From NCBI RefSeq assembly GCF_001885905.1, contig NZ_JXKM01000005.1, forward strand, positions 174,507 to 238,506: a DNA stretch of 64,000 nucleotides, in the 5' to 3' direction. The notes under the pieces were generated by a model. The model saw only the letters and a list, made by a program, of their open reading frames with translations, searched no databases and was not told where the DNA came from. The translations under genes were made by a program, and so were the position numbers. Of this stretch, positions 35,904-44,600 are shown in pieces (within the stretch, counting starts at the first letter, position 1; each line of letters opens with the position of its first letter). The DNA is from Enterococcus devriesei. Its GTDB lineage: Bacteria; Bacillota; Bacilli; Lactobacillales; Enterococcaceae.

Positions 35904-36548
35904 TTACCCCTTAATTGAATGGAATTTATCCATATATTGCTTTGCCATTTCAGTGACTGCTGCAAAATCACCCATTGCGGCTGGAGCTAATAAATTCCCG
36001 CCCACTCCAACTGCGACTACGCCAGCTTCAAACCATTCTTCCATATTAGCTAGACTCACCCCGCCAGTTGGCATAATATTTAATTGTGGTAGTGGGGCTT
36101 TGAAAGCTTTGACAATACTTGGACCAAAGGCGCTGCCAGGGAAAAGTTTAATAATATCAGCACCATATTTCAGTGCCTCTTTCATTTCTGTGATCGTCAT
36201 ACAACCAGGTAAGTATGGGATTTGATACAAATTACAAATTTTTGCCGTTTCCACATCGAAATATGGGCTAACTACAAATTCGGCCCCGGCCATGATCGCC
36301 AAGCGAGCCGTAGTAGCATCCAAGACAGTTCCTGCACCAATAATTACATCGGGCTGATCTTGGTAACTTTCAACTAACTCCTTGATGGTTTCATCTGCTT
36401 GTGGAACCGTGAAAGTTAACTCAATCCCTGTTACGCCACCAGCGATTAAGGCCTCACTGGCTTTGATCGCTTCTTCTTTTGTCGCACCGCGAACAACCGC
36501 GATTACTCCAGTTTTTTCTAATTTAGCTAAATTCATCATTTTTTTCAT
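35904..36548 (-). CDS. kdgA: KDPG/KHG aldolase
   Basis: A 214-residue class I aldolase that splits 2-keto-3-deoxy-6-phosphogluconate to pyruvate and glyceraldehyde-3-phosphate. The Schiff-base Lys is in DIIKLFPG, the Glu/Thr motif is IELTFTVPQAD, and the glycine-rich phosphate site is PTGGVSLANM. The start at 36548 has AGAGAG upstream. It lies between the transporter and kdgK, and completes the pathway begun by uxaC, uxuB and uxuA. Confidence 0.94.
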   Translation of the reverse strand: MKKMMNLAKLEKTGVIAVVRGATKEEAIKASEALIAGGVTGIELTFTVPQADETIKELVESYQDQPDVIIGAGTVLDATTARLAIMAGAEFVVSPYFDVETAKICNLYQIPYLPGCMTITEMKEALKYGADIIKLFPGSAFGPSIVKAFKAPLPQLNIMPTGGVSLANMEEWFEAGVVAVGVGGNLLAPAAMGDFAAVTEMAKQYMDKFHSIKG

Positions 36549-36645
36549 TTTATTATCTCTCTTTCTATAAAAACATGTTTATGGAAAAGCAGCTGGCTTC
36601 ACCCATTTTAGATTTATTCTGGCAAAACCGCTTTAGATACCTCGT

Positions 36646-36659
36646 TTATTCGTGAATAA
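36646..36659. promoter_or_regulatory. palindrome in the transporter-kdgA gap
   Basis: TTATTCGTGAATAA, a 14-bp palindrome with a GT centre, in the 154-bp gap between the transporter and kdgA genes. A related half (CACGAATAAA) occurs at 42520-42529 in the uxuB control region. An internal operator is possible. Confidence 0.35.
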
Positions 36660-36702
36660 GGAGATGTACCCAAACTCGGTCACACCTCCAGTAAACACTT
36701 TT

Positions 36703-38223
36703 TTAAATCATAGGTTCATCCGGCCATGCTTGTTCATACGGATGACCAGTTAATTCTTCCACCACTTCTTTCGCTTGTGGTGTAACATCTGCCTTTGAAC
36801 CCCCCGCTTCTAAACGGTCAATCTCATGTTTCAAAACTTCATGTGTTTGACGATTCAATTTGAAGGTAAAGGACATCAATAAAGCTAACAAGATTAGAAC
36901 CACTGGAGCAACAAAGAAAATCAAAGCAATTCCTGTTTGGATATGTTGCGGGGTGTTAACAAGACTCGTCATTGTTTTTGAATTAAACCCAATCTCTGCT
37001 AACAAAATCCCAGCAATCCATGAAGCAAAAGCTCCTGTTGATTTTCTGAAGAAAGTCATTACTGCGGCGTAGATCCCTGCTCTGTCTCCACGTGTCATTA
37101 CCCGATCTACGTCTGGGATAAATGGGAATACATTCCAAGGAGTAAATTCCAAAATAGCCCGTGCACATTGGTAAAAAATTGAAATGATAATCAAGACCCA
37201 GAAAGCATTCTGAACATGCAAAGCCCAAGTCAAGAAGTAGCCAACCATCGTTATAATAATCGTAGTATAACTAATTGTAAACAAGAACTTCGGTCCATGA
37301 GTAAGCATCAGTTTTGCTGCTACTAGCGTTGAAACAATTCCAAAAATTGATAATGCTTGAAGTGTCCACGGTGTATCTGCCTTCACACCATGAATACAAC
37401 AAATAATAAATGTTGGTAACATGGTTGAATAAAAATCTTTCCCAGTAAACGAAAGCAGATAAATCGCTAAATGCTTGCGAAATGCTTTGTTTTTGAACGT
37501 TGAAAAATAATCTTCAACCGTCTTCTTAACAAATTGGCCCAAAGTTAATCTAGGGCGGCTTTCTAATTCAGCAATAAATTCTGGCGTCAATGGACGTTCC
37601 CAAGTAGTACGGTAAGAAATGAAAATGGCAACCACGAAAATAATCGTCCAAATAATCCCTGTGATCAAATAAGCATTTGGATTTTGCATATGTTGTAATG
37701 CGGCTAAAACAAGAAATACAATCGCTGTTCCACTCGCAGAGATAAACATCCGTGAACCAGATAGGATCGTTCGTAACTTATAATCATCAGTCATTTCTGT
37801 TGGCAATGTTTCCCAAGGAATTAGGATCATCGCGATTGCTAATTCAATCGCCACGTAAATAACTAAGTAATAGACCCAATTATCTGCTCTTACCCAAAAC
37901 AGCGGGAATAAAATGGTAAAGAAAATGCCGCCTAATAAAATGAAGAAGTGTCTACGACCAAATCGCTGACCTAGCTTTGTTTTATAGAAACCATCTGTGA
38001 TAGCCCCAAAGAATAATGAAAATAGCGCATCCACGATTCGACCAATCCCAGTGATTGCTCCAGCAAATGCTGGATTAATCCCCTGACTCAAGACAAAAGC
38101 GAATATTACTCCTGAAACGATATTGTTCCAGCCGCCTCCCATTAAATCTGTCAAACCGTAGCCAATTCCTCGACCAACAGTGATTTTTTTTGGTTGATAG
38201 ACCCAATTGCTTTTTTTACTCAT
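36703..38223 (-). CDS. GPH-family sugar:cation symporter, probable hexuronate transporter
   Basis: A 506-residue membrane protein with about twelve helices. The N-terminal GIGYGLTDLMGGGWNNIVSG and the loop DALFSLFFGAITDGFYKTKLGQRFGRRHFF are signatures of the glycoside-pentoside-hexuronide:cation symporters (MelB/UidB/YihP type). Position inside the hexuronate operon points to glucuronate, a glucuronide or an unsaturated oligouronide as substrate; which one is not readable. GGGGAG precedes the ATG. It starts 20 bp behind uxaC. Confidence 0.9.
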   Translation of the reverse strand: MSKKSNWVYQPKKITVGRGIGYGLTDLMGGGWNNIVSGVIFAFVLSQGINPAFAGAITGIGRIVDALFSLFFGAITDGFYKTKLGQRFGRRHFFILLGGIFFTILFPLFWVRADNWVYYLVIYVAIELAIAMILIPWETLPTEMTDDYKLRTILSGSRMFISASGTAIVFLVLAALQHMQNPNAYLITGIIWTIIFVVAIFISYRTTWERPLTPEFIAELESRPRLTLGQFVKKTVEDYFSTFKNKAFRKHLAIYLLSFTGKDFYSTMLPTFIICCIHGVKADTPWTLQALSIFGIVSTLVAAKLMLTHGPKFLFTISYTTIIITMVGYFLTWALHVQNAFWVLIIISIFYQCARAILEFTPWNVFPFIPDVDRVMTRGDRAGIYAAVMTFFRKSTGAFASWIAGILLAEIGFNSKTMTSLVNTPQHIQTGIALIFFVAPVVLILLALLMSFTFKLNRQTHEVLKHEIDRLEAGGSKADVTPQAKEVVEELTGHPYEQAWPDEPMI

Positions 38224-38243
38224 CTACGTTCTCCCCTGTCTTT

Positions 38244-39659
38244 CTAACTTTCGAAAAAGCCAAAATATTGGCGCGCATTGTCGTAACAAATCGCTTTAAC
38301 AATATTTCCTAGATATTCTTCATCTGCTGGAATTCTTCCTTGGTCTACCCACTCGCCAAGTAATTGACAAAGGACGCGACGGAAATATTCGTGTCGAGGA
38401 TAGCTTAAAAAGCTGCGAGAATCTGTTAGCATACCAGTAAAGTTCGCAAGTAGACTTTGTTGAGCCATCGTAGTGATTTGATTGCGCATTCCCTCACATG
38501 TATCGTTAAACCACCAAGCACATCCCAATTGAAGTTTTTGAACCATGCCACCTTGGAAACTTTGCATAGCTGTTGCTAATGGTAACCAATCATTAGGGTT
38601 TAAAGAATATAGAATTGTCTTTGGCAATACACTTTGTTCTTCTGCTTCACTGAACAGCGAAACTAGGTTAGACGTTAATGATATTTGATCACCCATCGAG
38701 TCCCCACCGACATTGATACCAATTTCACGTTTCATTTTAGACGAATCATTTCTCAACGCATTCATATGCATTTGCATAGTCCAGTTATGCTTAGTGTATT
38801 CCTCCATCAAATGTAATTGGATGGCCGTCGTGAACGCAGCTATCTCGGTTGAAGTAAATGCCGTTTCTCCTTGTAAAGCTCTTGCCAAAATGTGGTCCAA
38901 TTCTTCTGTTGAAGCGCCATGATAAAAATAAGTATTTAAGCCTTGGTCAGCTAACCGCCCACCCTTTTCATGGAAATAAGCAACTCTGGCAGATAAAGCT
39001 GCCTTCAAATCAGTAAAAGTCTTAATTGTTTGACCAGCGGCTGCGGCTAGTTTTTCAATATAATCCTTGTAGTTCTTATCTGTGATAGTCCAAGTATTGT
39101 CAGGTCTGAACGTTGGCAATACTTTAAATGAATTATTCTCTTTTGCTAAGGCTTCATGGTATTTCAATGAATCCGCTGGATCGTCCGTCGTACAAACAGC
39201 TTTAACCTTCATCATTTCTAGTAATTGTTTTGGCCGATAAGCATCCGTTTGAATTTTCTGATTGGCTAAACTCCAAATTTCAGGTGCGTTCTTTTCTGTA
39301 ATAGTCAGTTCAATACCGAAGTATCGACGCAACTCTAAATGTGACCATTCATAAATAGGGTTGCCCGGTGCCTTTTCGATTGTTTTTACAAAGGCTAAGA
39401 ATTTTTCGTAGTCATCGCCGTTCCCACTAATTAAAGACTCCTCAACTCCATTTGCCCGCATCAAACGCCATTTATAATGATCGCCTGCACCTTTATCATT
39501 TAACCAAAGCTGAGTCAGATTACTGTATTGTTGATTTTCTAAAATCGCCTGTGGTTCTAAATGACAGTGGTAGTCAATAATCGGTTGATCTTTTGCATAA
39601 TCGTTAAACAGTTTTTGTCCCCATTCATTTTCTAATAGAAAATTATTATCTAAAAACAT
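38244..39659 (-). CDS. uxaC: glucuronate isomerase
   Basis: A 471-residue amidohydrolase-fold isomerase interconverting glucuronate and fructuronate (galacturonate and tagaturonate). Family motifs include DYHCHLEPQAI near residue 29 (metal His pair), RYFGIELTI, CTTDDPADSL and GGDSMGDQ. Full family length. The Shine-Dalgarno (AAGGAAG) is embedded in a cre-like sequence, and an intercistronic hairpin separates it from uxuA upstream. Confidence 0.95.
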   Translation of the reverse strand: MFLDNNFLLENEWGQKLFNDYAKDQPIIDYHCHLEPQAILENQQYSNLTQLWLNDKGAGDHYKWRLMRANGVEESLISGNGDDYEKFLAFVKTIEKAPGNPIYEWSHLELRRYFGIELTITEKNAPEIWSLANQKIQTDAYRPKQLLEMMKVKAVCTTDDPADSLKYHEALAKENNSFKVLPTFRPDNTWTITDKNYKDYIEKLAAAAGQTIKTFTDLKAALSARVAYFHEKGGRLADQGLNTYFYHGASTEELDHILARALQGETAFTSTEIAAFTTAIQLHLMEEYTKHNWTMQMHMNALRNDSSKMKREIGINVGGDSMGDQISLTSNLVSLFSEAEEQSVLPKTILYSLNPNDWLPLATAMQSFQGGMVQKLQLGCAWWFNDTCEGMRNQITTMAQQSLLANFTGMLTDSRSFLSYPRHEYFRRVLCQLLGEWVDQGRIPADEEYLGNIVKAICYDNARQYFGFFES

Positions 39660-39660
39660 G

Positions 39661-39674
39661 TCAAAGCGCTTCCT
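39661..39674 (-). promoter_or_regulatory. cre-like sequence overlapping the uxaC ribosome binding site
   Basis: Minus-strand AGGAAGCGCTTTGA matches TGNAANCGNTNNCA with two mismatches. Position within the operon would suit a CcpA roadblock; it may be chance. Confidence 0.4.
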
Positions 39675-39686
39675 TTTCTTTATATT

Positions 39687-39715
39687 TTCTCAAGGCAGTT
39701 GAACTGCCTTGAGAA
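39687..39715. other. intercistronic hairpin between uxuA and uxaC
   Basis: Perfect inverted repeat TTCTCAAGGCAGTT / AACTGCCTTGAGAA with no U-run behind it on the minus strand. It fits an mRNA processing or stability element or a weak attenuator rather than a terminator. Confidence 0.6.
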
Positions 39716-39721
39716 GAATGA

Positions 39722-40789
39722 CTAGTTAGCTTTTTCTAAAGCTTCCCAAATTCCATTTAAATAAACAGCACCTAGTGCGCGATCATATAAGCCATAGCCT
39801 GGTCTTCCTGTTTCTCCCCAGATCATGCGGCCATGATCGGGACGGATATAGCCATCAAAACCATTGTCATGCATCGCCTTTAAAATTTTGAACATGTCTA
39901 ATGAACCATATTCTGATTTATGTGGTGCTTCATAAAAATCTTTATCTTGGATAAACTTGATATTTCGAACATGCGCAAATGGAATACGATCTCTTTTACA
40001 AAATTCCGCCATGATCGCATAAACATCATTCGCTGGATCTTCAGCAATACTTCCAGTACATAAAGTAATTCCATTGTATGGGCTGTCTACGACGTTACAT
40101 AACCAATCTAAGTCTTCACGATTTTTTACAATTCTTGGTAATCCGAAGATTGAGTATGGCGGATCATCCGGATGGACAGCCATTTTTACACCGACTTCTT
40201 CACAAGTTGGAATGATCGCTTTTAAGAAGTAAGCAAAGTTTTCTCGCAATTTCGCTTCATCAACATCTTTATAAGCTTCGAATAATGCCTTTACCTGTGA
40301 CAAACGCTCTGGTTCCCAACCAGGTAGCTCAAACTCATTACTAGAATTTTCTACTTTTTTGATAATTTCTTCTGGATCTTCAGGAATATCAGCAGCTACA
40401 TAGGCCAAAGTAGATGACCCGTCTTCTAAGCGATAGTCTAAATCAGATTTTACCCAATCAAAGACCGGCATAAAGTTGTAACAAATTACTTCAATTCCAA
40501 ATTCCGCTAAATTACGAATCGTTTGCTTGTAGTTTTCAATATATTGATCGCGACTTGGCAGACCAATTTTAATATCGTCATGGACATTCACACTCTCAAT
40601 TACTTTAAGAGTTAAGCCCGCCGCTTCGATTTCTTCTTTCAAAGCTTTGATACGTTCTTTCGGCCAAACTTCACCAACTGGAATATCCATCAGCGTACCG
40701 ACGATTCCCTTCATTGCAGGAATTTGACGAATTTCTTCTAATTTGATTTTTTCCTCGTTTGCACCATACCATCTAAAGGTCATTTCCAT
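39722..40789 (-). CDS. uxuA: mannonate dehydratase
   Basis: A 355-residue TIM-barrel enzyme that dehydrates mannonate to KDG. N-terminal FRWYGANEEKIKLEEIRQIPA and conserved segments KMAVHPDDPPY, GITLCTGS, FAHVRNIK and IRPDHGRMIWGE are diagnostic of UxuA and carry the metal-binding His, Asp and Cys. The ATG has GGAGG nine bases upstream. It starts 3 bp behind uxuB's stop, so it is tightly coupled. Confidence 0.96.
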   Translation of the reverse strand: MEMTFRWYGANEEKIKLEEIRQIPAMKGIVGTLMDIPVGEVWPKERIKALKEEIEAAGLTLKVIESVNVHDDIKIGLPSRDQYIENYKQTIRNLAEFGIEVICYNFMPVFDWVKSDLDYRLEDGSSTLAYVAADIPEDPEEIIKKVENSSNEFELPGWEPERLSQVKALFEAYKDVDEAKLRENFAYFLKAIIPTCEEVGVKMAVHPDDPPYSIFGLPRIVKNREDLDWLCNVVDSPYNGITLCTGSIAEDPANDVYAIMAEFCKRDRIPFAHVRNIKFIQDKDFYEAPHKSEYGSLDMFKILKAMHDNGFDGYIRPDHGRMIWGETGRPGYGLYDRALGAVYLNGIWEALEKAN

Positions 40790-40792
40790 TTT

Positions 40793-42427
40793 CTATTTTC
40801 CTCCAACTTTACTAACGTAGCTGTGGAGCGTATCACGAACTGCTCCAGTCCCTACTAGCATTTCTTTCATTAACTTTTCAATTTTCTCACCAAGTCCAAC
40901 TTGATAAAGATCTGAACCAAAGATTAGCTGATTTTTTAAAATAGCTTCCACCGCTTGATGAATCACAGCCTCATTTTGTTCACCTAAGTGTATGCCAGCG
41001 AGCTGTGCTTGGAGCTCTTCTAACAATGGATCGGGACTAGGATTAAATTCATTTCCTTCATCATCAATCGCCATTAAATACCGTAACCAAGCCGCAATTG
41101 CTAATGGAATAAAAGTTAATTCTGCCACTTCTCTATCGTTAGCTGAGACATATTTCTTGATCGTTTCTCCAAAACGGATCGCTACCTTTTGAGAAGTATC
41201 ACTAGCAATCCGTTGCGGCGCATCTGGTATATTAGGATTCGGCAATCGTTTGTTGATAACTTCATCGATAAATTGTTTTGGATCGATAATTCCCGGATTT
41301 TCTACTACTGGTAATCCTTCAACGTAACCAATCTGTTTAATTAAGCCAACCAAATCTTCATCTTGCATTTCAGCAGCGATCGATGTATAGCCTAACAAGC
41401 AGCCTGTAACTGCCAATGCTGTATGCAATGGATTTAGGCAGGTCGTTACTTTCATCACATCTGCTTTATCGACTGTTTCTCGGTCCGTCAAAATGACACC
41501 GGCTTTTTCTAGTGCTGGCCGTCCATTCGGAAATTGGTCTTCCATTACTAAATAGTGAACAACCTCGGTATTGGCAAAAGGCGCGATATTGGTTCCTTTA
41601 TCCGTATGAATAATCTCCATATCTGAAAATCCAAGTTTCTCTAATATTTCTTTTACTCGTTCCGAAGGGTTAGGAGTAATCCGATCAATCATACTCCAAG
41701 GGAAAGAAACCTTTTTTGAATCACTCAGATAATCAATAAATCCGCTTTCTACATGGCCTTTTTCCAACCAAGCATTGGCAATCGTCAAAATACTATCTTG
41801 GAAACGTTGGCCATTTTGCGAAAAATTATCTGTTGATACCATTGCGATTGGCAGTTCACCTGCAAGATACCGCTTATATAAAAGTCCAGCTACAATACTC
41901 ATTGTATGGGTTGGTTTTTCTGGACCATTGTTGATGTCCGATTGAATAATTCCTGTGAAGCCACCAGTTGTATCCGTTAAGCCATATCCTTTTTCTGTAA
42001 TCGTAAAGGTTGTGAATTGTAATGTAGGATTTTCAAAATAACGAATCACTTGTTCATAACTTTGGGCGTCACTTGGATTGCAATAAAAACTATCCGCAGT
42101 TGCCGCCAAAATACGTTGATCCAATGTTCCATCCTCAGACATTACAACCTCTAAAATATTATTATTGAACTCGTGGTAAGCTTTTTCCACCACTTGATTG
42201 TCGAATGTTTCACAAACAATCACGCCAGAAGCCAGCTCATTTTGATTCGCCAAGCGTTGTGCAAGTTCCGCGTGAAACCCGCGATATAAGTTCCCACCAC
42301 CAAAATGAATCCAAACTGGGGCTTTTTTGCCTTGATCTTTTAATTCTTCAACGTTGAAGTGTGGTATTTCAACCTTTGTTTCCTTTAGCTCTTCTATTGA
42401 AGCTTGCCAGTTTTTAATACTGATCAT
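40793..42427 (-). CDS. uxuB: fructuronate reductase (mannonate oxidoreductase)
   Basis: A 544-residue NAD-dependent long-chain mannitol-dehydrogenase-family enzyme reducing fructuronate to mannonate. N-terminal WIHFGGGNLYRGFHAELA is the dinucleotide site; catalytic Lys/Asn/His residues are in the VMKVTTCLNPLHTALAVTGCLLG segment. First gene of the hexuronate operon, with a strong promoter (42473-42501) and a palindromic operator (42441-42458) between the start of transcription and AGGAGG. Confidence 0.93.
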   Translation of the reverse strand: MISIKNWQASIEELKETKVEIPHFNVEELKDQGKKAPVWIHFGGGNLYRGFHAELAQRLANQNELASGVIVCETFDNQVVEKAYHEFNNNILEVVMSEDGTLDQRILAATADSFYCNPSDAQSYEQVIRYFENPTLQFTTFTITEKGYGLTDTTGGFTGIIQSDINNGPEKPTHTMSIVAGLLYKRYLAGELPIAMVSTDNFSQNGQRFQDSILTIANAWLEKGHVESGFIDYLSDSKKVSFPWSMIDRITPNPSERVKEILEKLGFSDMEIIHTDKGTNIAPFANTEVVHYLVMEDQFPNGRPALEKAGVILTDRETVDKADVMKVTTCLNPLHTALAVTGCLLGYTSIAAEMQDEDLVGLIKQIGYVEGLPVVENPGIIDPKQFIDEVINKRLPNPNIPDAPQRIASDTSQKVAIRFGETIKKYVSANDREVAELTFIPLAIAAWLRYLMAIDDEGNEFNPSPDPLLEELQAQLAGIHLGEQNEAVIHQAVEAILKNQLIFGSDLYQVGLGEKIEKLMKEMLVGTGAVRDTLHSYVSKVGGK

Positions 42428-42440
42428 TAGAAATCCTCCT

Positions 42441-42458
42441 AAACTAATATATTAGTTT
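42441..42458. promoter_or_regulatory. operator 1 of the hexuronate regulator
   Basis: Perfect 18-bp palindrome AAACTAATATATTAGTTT just downstream of the predicted uxuB transcription start and upstream of its AGGAGG. Its 12-bp core CTAATATATTAG recurs at 42551-42562. Confidence 0.75.
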
Positions 42459-42472
42459 TCCTTGACAATTGC

Positions 42473-42501
42473 ATTCTATATCCCATACCACCTATTGTCA
42501 A
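42473..42501 (-). promoter_or_regulatory. uxuB promoter
   Basis: Minus-strand perfect TTGACA (42496-42501), 17-bp spacer, TAGAAT (42473-42478). Confidence 0.88.
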
Positions 42502-42550
42502 GTAAAAATTTATCCGTTTTCACGAATAAATAGAAAAAAACAGCTCGATA

Positions 42551-42588
42551 CTAATATATTAGATTAAGACGCTTTTTTTTGTTATACT
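42551..42588 (+). promoter_or_regulatory. regulator promoter with operator 2
   Basis: CTAATATATTAG (42551-42562) repeats the operator core and overlaps a weak -35 (TAGATT, 42560-42565); 17 bp further is TATACT (42583-42588). The regulator would thus repress itself and the divergent operon. Confidence 0.65.
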
Positions 42589-42617
42589 TGCTTCAACAAC
42601 TCATGAAGGAGACAACT

Positions 42618-43286
42618 ATGATTGAGAACAGTTTACAATCTCAGGCCTATCAATCGATTCGGAAAAAAATCATCTATTCTGATTTAGAACCTGGAAAAAA
42701 GATATCTGAAAAGGGGCTTGAAGGGATGTTCAATATTGGCCGAACGCCGATCCGCGAATCCCTTATCCAATTAAGACAGCAAGAATTAGTCTATACGATC
42801 CCCCAAAGTGGGACCTATGTTTCTCAAATAGATTTAACTTCTGCCCAAAATGCTCGTTTTGTGAGAGAACAACTTGAACGCCAAATCATGGTTGAGTGTT
42901 GTGCCAAAATGACTGATCAAACTAAAAAAATACTTCAAACTATTTTGGAGGAACAAGAAAAAGCCGTTCACCAAAAGGATGAACGGACATTTTTCCATGT
43001 GGATAATTTATTTCACGAAGCATGCTTTGAGATTGCTGACCGTAAAGAAATTTGGAATTGGCTAGACCATAACAATACTCATTTAGAACGTTTCCGCTGG
43101 TTACGAGTTACCATTAAAGGGCTAAGATGGGAAACCATTATGGAACAACATTATCAGTTATTTGAAGCCTTAATTTCAAAAAATACTGAAGAAGCTAGTT
43201 TCTTAACCTCACTTCACTTACATATGATGCTAAATGAACAAGAGGCTGTTGTGAGCCATTATCCTGATTATTTTAGAAAACGTTGA
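42618..43286 (+). CDS. GntR/FadR-subfamily regulator of hexuronate genes
   Basis: A 222-residue regulator: N-terminal GntR winged helix (YQSIRKKIIYSDLEPGKKISEKGLEG, then GRTPIRESLIQLRQQELV, residues about 8-70) and a C-terminal helical FCD domain with His/Asp residues (DNLFHEACFEIADR) that usually bind metal and an organic acid. Divergent from uxuB with shared palindromes, so it is most likely the UxuR/ExuR-like hexuronate repressor. I use ATG 42618 with GGAG six bases upstream; the longer frame begins ahead of the promoter -10 box. Confidence 0.88.
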   Translation: MIENSLQSQAYQSIRKKIIYSDLEPGKKISEKGLEGMFNIGRTPIRESLIQLRQQELVYTIPQSGTYVSQIDLTSAQNARFVREQLERQIMVECCAKMTDQTKKILQTILEEQEKAVHQKDERTFFHVDNLFHEACFEIADRKEIWNWLDHNNTHLERFRWLRVTIKGLRWETIMEQHYQLFEALISKNTEEASFLTSLHLHMMLNEQEAVVSHYPDYFRKR

Positions 43287-43325
43287 TTTTTTGATAATTA
43301 TCCAAAAAATCTTACTACAAGCATG

Positions 43326-43360
43326 AAAAAGGAGCCAGAAAAATTTCTGGCCCCTTTTTT
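43326..43360. terminator. bidirectional terminator between regulator and PTS operon
   Basis: Stem GGAGCCAGAAA / TTTCTGGCCCC (one mismatch) flanked by AAAAA and TTTTTT. Confidence 0.85.
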
Positions 43361-43369
43361 GATTATTCG

Positions 43370-43771
43370 TTATTCATCTTCATCGTCTACATTATTGATT
43401 CGTTCATTGACGTGACAAATATTACTTTGAGCGGATTCTACTAAGGATAATTCCGTACCGATCAATTGACTATTAATAAAATCAATCACCATTGGCATAT
43501 TCATCCCTGCGTAAAGTTCAATCTCTCGTCCTTCTAAAATCAGTCGAGAAACGACATTACAAGGAGTCCCTCCCATTAAGTCTGCCAGTACCACAAAATC
43601 TTCTAGCTGTTCAATTGTTGCTTCAAATTTTGCCCGAAAATCCTCAGCCGATTCAGATGGAAGTAACCCAACCGTATGGATATTTTCCTGCGGTCCCATG
43701 ATCATTTCGGTACTCTTTTTTAATTCTTCACAAAAGAGACCATGACTAACTAAAACTAATGCCTTACTCAT
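43370..43771 (-). CDS. PTS EIIA component, mannose/sorbose family
   Basis: A 133-residue EIIA of the mannose-type PTS. The phosphorylated His is in VLVSHGLF near residue 9, and DLMGGTPCNV is the conserved second motif. It takes phosphate from HPr and passes it to the EIIB encoded in the same operon. Last gene of the GH35-PTS operon. The order IIB-IIC-IID-IIA after a GH35 galactosidase is that of the pneumococcal bgaC locus. Confidence 0.93.
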   Translation of the reverse strand: MSKALVLVSHGLFCEELKKSTEMIMGPQENIHTVGLLPSESAEDFRAKFEATIEQLEDFVVLADLMGGTPCNVVSRLILEGREIELYAGMNMPMVIDFINSQLIGTELSLVESAQSNICHVNERINNVDDEDE

Positions 43772-43790
43772 CTATCTTCCTCCATCTGAG

Positions 43791-44600
43791 TTATTTAGAG
43801 ATTACGCCTAAAGCAGATAAGGCGACACAGACAACCAATACGATAAAGATCGCTTTTGTTGATGTCATGTTCTTTTTACCTAACATCCAATAAACTGCCC
43901 CAACAATACCGGCTGGTAATAAGCGCGGCAAGATCATGTCTAAGTTGTTTTGCATATTTAAGGTAACGTCCCCAATACTTGGTGCCCATGAGAATTTTAC
44001 GTTGATCATCGTTGCGACTAAAGCACCAACCATGAAGACCCCAAGCAAAGTAGCGGCGTCAGTCAAAGCAGTTAAACGGTGCTGCATCGTCGTTACTAAA
44101 GAAATTCCTTCGCGATAAGCAAATTCCAACTGTTTCCAACGGAAAATCATGACAGCGATTTGGGCAATGATCCAAATAAAGATCCCGGTTGGATTTCCGT
44201 TGATCGCCATATTGGCAGCTAAAGCTCCAAAAATCGTTGGAATCAATGCCGCAAAAATTGAATCACCAATCGCTGCGAAGGGACCCATCAAACCGGCTTT
44301 CAACCCAGAAACCGTTTGTTTCCCGCCGATTCCTTCTTTTTCTTCAATAGCCAAATCAATCCCGGTAATGATTGTATTGAAAAAGTTTGAGGTATTGAAG
44401 AATTGTGTATGGGTTTTCATTACTTCTTTTAATTCAGGTGTATCATCGCCATAAATTTTTCTTAATTGCGGCAAAATAGTATACAGATAACCAGAACCTT
44501 GCATCCGTTCATAGTTCCAGCCTAATTGGAAAGTAAACAAGCTTCTACGATTAATTTGTTTAAAGTCTTCTTTCGTCAACTTATAATTAGATTTCGTCAT
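43791..44600 (-). CDS. PTS EIID component, mannose/sorbose family
   Basis: A 269-residue membrane protein that forms the translocation unit with EIIC. The N-terminal INRRSLFTFQLGWNYERMQGSGYLYTILP is the EIID signature, with AALIPTIFGALAA and a hydrophobic C-terminus. I start at ATG 44600 (MTKSNYKLTKED) with AAGGAGAG seven bases upstream; this overlaps the EIIC 3' end by 14 bp. The longer frame lies within EIIC. Confidence 0.92.
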   Translation of the reverse strand: MTKSNYKLTKEDFKQINRRSLFTFQLGWNYERMQGSGYLYTILPQLRKIYGDDTPELKEVMKTHTQFFNTSNFFNTIITGIDLAIEEKEGIGGKQTVSGLKAGLMGPFAAIGDSIFAALIPTIFGALAANMAINGNPTGIFIWIIAQIAVMIFRWKQLEFAYREGISLVTTMQHRLTALTDAATLLGVFMVGALVATMINVKFSWAPSIGDVTLNMQNNLDMILPRLLPAGIVGAVYWMLGKKNMTSTKAIFIVLVVCVALSALGVISK

